A stretch of DNA of 64,000 bases from contig JAKFYK010000062.1 of assembly GCA_021730905.1 (NCBI GenBank), forward strand, positions 1-64,000, given 5' to 3'. How positions within the stretch are numbered: the first letter of the stretch is position 1; each line of letters starts with the position of its first letter. Shown one piece after another: positions 61,365-64,000 of the stretch. Position numbers and translations under genes: made by a program. Below the pieces are notes generated by a model. It had not been told where the DNA came from. It saw only the letters and a list, made by a program, of their open reading frames with translations, and did not search any database. This stretch comes from Betaproteobacteria bacterium (GTDB taxonomy: Bacteria; Pseudomonadota; Gammaproteobacteria; Burkholderiales; SG8-41).

Positions 61365-62141
61365 TTAGCGAATCCATGTTTCGTAGGCGTATTGCGCGAG
61401 CAACACGAAAGCAATCACAAATAGCATACGCAACAGCCAGCGCCGAAAGGTCGCGGTGTCGATGCGGTTGCGGATGTTAATGCCTACCTGCGTGGTGGCA
61501 ACGACGACAAGCGCGAACGGCAGCGTCATCGCCCATTGCACCCAGGTGACGCCGCCCTCTGCGGTGAGCACCACGAACTGCGTGGGTTTGCCGACGCTGA
61601 AGCACATATTCAGCACCTGTACCAGCGTCGTGCGGTCGACACCCAACGAGAACAGATACACGACCAGCGCCGGTGCTGCAATGTTAGCCGTGCCTTCCGA
61701 CACGCCTGCGAGGCAGCCGAAGAAAAGGCCGAATGCCACCGGATGTCGGCGCACCGGTGCCCACTCGGCATGGCCGATACGGTCAAGATATAGATACGCG
61801 AGGATGACGCCTGCCAGCAGCATCGCGTACGGAAATGCGGGAAACGCAACAAACAGCCGCGCACCGACGCCCGCGCCCACGATCATGCACAATGGCATGA
61901 ACCAGAAACGCTTGAGCGTGGGCAGGAATTGCCCCGACATAACGACATTCAGCACGGTCGCCGCCACGCACGGCAACAGCACAAGGATTACCGCGGTGCG
62001 CATGTCGGATACCGCCGCGATCAAGGGTGTCGCCACCATCGGGAAACCCAGCCCCAGCGCACCCTGCACCACGCCCGCAAAGGCGAGCACCAGTGCGATC
62101 CAGATGACTACGGGAAGAGGCAGCGATTCGAAGCCGGGCAT
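61365..62141 (-). CDS. TauE/SafE-family permease
   Basis: 258 residues, about eight hydrophobic segments in two repeats (FAGVVQGALGLGFPMVATPLIA in the first, FFGCLAGVSEGTANIAAPALVVYLFSLG in the second). The family exports sulfite, sulfoacetate and other anions; the substrate here is unknown. Divergent from the ABC receptor gene. Confidence 0.88.
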   Translation of the reverse strand: MPGFESLPLPVVIWIALVLAFAGVVQGALGLGFPMVATPLIAAVSDMRTAVILVLLPCVAATVLNVVMSGQFLPTLKRFWFMPLCMIVGAGVGARLFVAFPAFPYAMLLAGVILAYLYLDRIGHAEWAPVRRHPVAFGLFFGCLAGVSEGTANIAAPALVVYLFSLGVDRTTLVQVLNMCFSVGKPTQFVVLTAEGGVTWVQWAMTLPFALVVVATTQVGINIRNRIDTATFRRWLLRMLFVIAFVLLAQYAYETWIR

Positions 62142-62502
62142 TAAAATCCGTCTTGGGTTGGTGTAGTCGTCACAAACGGACGACGGTGACAGCGCGCGGC
62201 GACCGATCCAGCGGGAGCTTCATGTCATTTTACCCGACGGGTCTGGTTGACGTTCTGGCGCGGTGCGGCTTGAGCGATCACGATGCAATGGCACGTCACA
62301 AAACGACTGGTTGTAAGCAATTGTTTTAATGAATTTTTTTGGAGGCATGACTTGATACCGCGGCGCGCTGGCGGTGAAGAAATTCATTGCGCCGAGGCGG
62401 AACGGTGTAATCTACGAATCTCGGTCATAGGGAGCTCGAGGCGCCTGTCGCCGCAGCGAATTCACCATAAAATCAAACCGGACCTTTACCCAAGGAGGCG
62501 TC
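62142..62502. other. 361-bp gap between divergent tauE-like and ABC receptor genes
   Basis: No supported gene. It must hold both promoters. A stretch at 62313-62340 (GTAAGCAATTGTTTTAATGA then T-rich) loosely resembles the T-rich strand of the dispersed 16-mer, too weakly to count as a copy. GGAGG at 62493-62497 is the ribosome site for the + gene. Confidence 0.4.
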
Positions 62503-63801
62503 ATGAATGACAAGCAATGGGATAAATTCATCGACAAGCTTGAATTGAGCCGTCGCGATTTCATTTTTTCGTCGATCGCGGCAGGTGCGCTCACGTTGAC
62601 GCCGCGCTTTGCGAGTGCGCAGGCGCAGAAGCCGTACAAAATCGGCCTGCTGCTGCCGTCGACAGGCACCGGCGCCAATTACATGGCCCACTGCATCAAG
62701 GGACTGCCGCACATGGTGACCGAGATCAACAAGCGGGGCGGCCTGCTCGGCAAGCATCCGATCCAGATGGTCTATCGCGATACCGAGACCAAGCCCGATG
62801 TCGGCGCGCGCGAAGCAAAATCGCTGATCCTCAACGACAAGGTGGACGCCATATTCGGCACCTACTCCAGCGCGGTGGCGCTGGCGGTGCAGGAAATCAT
62901 ACACGAGCACAAGGTGCTGCATTTTGCCGCGACCTCGAACAGCTCCAAGATCACGCAGGAAAACTACACACCGTACACCTATCAATTCTGCCCCGACAGC
63001 AATATGCAGTCGGGTGCGGTGGTGGTGGCGGTGTCGCGGCTGGCGAAGAAAAACAACTGGAAAAATTTCGTCTCCATCGGCCAGGACTATGAGTGGGGCC
63101 GCGATACGCACAAGGGATTCACCACCGGGCTCACCAAAGTCGCGGGCAATATCAAGGAAACGCGGCAGATGTGGTTCAAGCTCGGCGAGACCGACTTTAC
63201 CTCCTACATCACCGCAATCATGGCAGCCAAGCCCGATTTCATGTTCGGCGCCATTGCCGGCAAGGACGCGGAAACTTTCCTGCAGCAGGGCAACCAGATG
63301 GGCCTTTTCAAGCGTGTGCCGTTCCCCGGCGGCTTGATCGCGGTGAACGATCTGAAGTCGCAGCGCAAGACCATTCCGCGCGGCCTGATCGGGCTGGCGC
63401 GCTGCCCGTTCTTCGCGCACCTGAAAGAGCCGATTATGCAGGAGTACATCAAGCGCGATCGCGCGATCTTCGGCGCCGACGGTTATCCCGACGACTGGGC
63501 GTGCATGTATTACGACGCATTGGGCGGGCTGGTGCAAGGTGCGCAGAAAGCCGGCAGTACGGACACCACCGCGATCGCCAAGGCTTTGAAGGGCGCCACC
63601 ATCGACACCTGCCGCGGCAAGCGAGCCTTCCGTGATTGCAGCAACCAGTTGAACGTGCCGTCCTATGTCGGCGAAGTGTGGGACTCGCCCGATTATCCGT
63701 TCCCCATTTACAAGCCCGACACCCTGGTGTTGGTCGAAGGCAACGAGGTGTGGACGCAAAGCTGTGCCGAAGTCGAGAAGCTGAAGAAAAAACGCGCCTG
63801 A
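62503..63801 (+). CDS. ABC transporter substrate-binding protein (branched-chain amino acid/urea type)
   Basis: 432 residues. A twin-arginine-like signal (SRRDFIFSSIAAGALTLTP, ending ASAQA) is followed by a type I periplasmic-binding fold: YKIGLLLPSTGTGANYM, INKRGGLLGKHPIQMVYRDTETKP, then VDAIFGTYSSAVALAVQEI and YDALGGLVQGAQKAG. It delivers its ligand to the permease encoded next. The Tat signal suggests folding before export. Confidence 0.9.
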   Translation: MNDKQWDKFIDKLELSRRDFIFSSIAAGALTLTPRFASAQAQKPYKIGLLLPSTGTGANYMAHCIKGLPHMVTEINKRGGLLGKHPIQMVYRDTETKPDVGAREAKSLILNDKVDAIFGTYSSAVALAVQEIIHEHKVLHFAATSNSSKITQENYTPYTYQFCPDSNMQSGAVVVAVSRLAKKNNWKNFVSIGQDYEWGRDTHKGFTTGLTKVAGNIKETRQMWFKLGETDFTSYITAIMAAKPDFMFGAIAGKDAETFLQQGNQMGLFKRVPFPGGLIAVNDLKSQRKTIPRGLIGLARCPFFAHLKEPIMQEYIKRDRAIFGADGYPDDWACMYYDALGGLVQGAQKAGSTDTTAIAKALKGATIDTCRGKRAFRDCSNQLNVPSYVGEVWDSPDYPFPIYKPDTLVLVEGNEVWTQSCAEVEKLKKKRA

Positions 63802-63861
63802 GCGGCGCCGGGCGCGCGGCCGCGGTAGTCACGCGGGCGCGCGCAACGCGGGAGGAGTTTC

Positions 63862-64000
63862 ATGGCGGACCTGGGGCCCTACGTACTGCAGTTGTTCAGC
63901 GGCCTGTCACGCGCGATGATTTTGTTTTTGCTGTCGGCGGGACTGTCGCTGATCTTCGGGGTGATGAACATTCTGAACTTCGCGCATGCCACGCTGTGGC
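63862..64000 (+). CDS. LivH-type ABC permease (partial, cut by window end)
   Basis: The first 46 residues (MADLGPYVLQLFSGLSRAMI, then LFLLSAGLSLIFGVMNILNF and AHATLW) match the N-terminus of a branched-chain amino acid/urea ABC permease. GGAGGAG lies just upstream. It continues beyond the window. Confidence 0.9.
   Translation, partial: MADLGPYVLQLFSGLSRAMILFLLSAGLSLIFGVMNILNFAHATLW

Noticed and set aside
62313-62340. A further copy of the 16-mer before the ABC receptor gene
   Set aside because: Only the general T-rich look and a TAAG-like start agree; too many mismatches.

Overview
The window looks like chromosomal DNA of a GC-rich betaproteobacterium, probably of Burkholderiales type. The evidence is the order hemA-prfA-prmC-grxD, a CIRCE-controlled groESL operon, and a large set of Bug-type solute receptors of the tripartite tricarboxylate transporter (TTT) family. 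The species cannot be named from this sequence.

Layout. 1-6303 is backbone: an MBL-fold RNA-processing nuclease (cut by the window edge) coupled to bioA, two small unknown genes, then groES-groEL with CIRCE and a strong terminator. A tRNA-Phe gene at 6458-6533 carries an integrated island. The tRNA 3' end is repeated at 11295-11305, beside a second integrase remnant, and a looser tRNA-like fragment lies at 17241-17277. This suggests two elements integrated in tandem. The island is poorer in G+C and holds broken integrases, a HipBA module, a primase-like replication protein, an HTH-ImmA/IrrE peptidase with a PIN partner, a nuclease remnant, a Fic protein and an IS3-family element. Backbone resumes at about 17.3 kb with a hybrid histidine kinase, an HD-GYP protein and a DUF748 protein.

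24.6-55.5 kb is a catabolic region for carboxylic acids and CoA esters. It holds a hydroxyacyl-CoA dehydrogenase, two CaiB-type CoA transferases, a mesaconyl-CoA hydratase-like protein, a CitE/HpcH lyase, a Gfo/Idh/MocA protein, and eight of the nine TTT receptors in the window (one frameshifted). An IclR regulator is divergent from a run of PrpB-like lyase, MmgE/PrpD protein, receptor, HMG-CoA-lyase-like protein, aconitase-family large and small subunits, receptor, tricarballylate-dehydrogenase-like flavoprotein and rubredoxin. Together they suggest uptake and breakdown of branched or tricarboxylic acids to CoA thioesters, pyruvate, glyoxylate and succinate-type products. No TctA/TctB membrane proteins are present, so the receptors must use transporters encoded elsewhere. 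55.8-61.3 kb is the hemA-prfA-(EamA)-prmC-(receptor)-grxD group. The window ends with a TauE permease and the start of a branched-chain amino acid/urea-type ABC transporter.

Two observations stand out. First, an A/T-rich 16-mer, AAAAACAAATACTTAT, occurs eight times in exact or near-exact form, in either orientation, always between genes and usually touching a stop or start codon; it matches no element type known to me. Second, a DedA-rhodanese fusion gene is interrupted by one in-frame TGA where relatives appear to have cysteine. A hairpin follows at a distance that fits a bacterial SECIS, so it is either a selenoprotein candidate or a fresh nonsense mutation.
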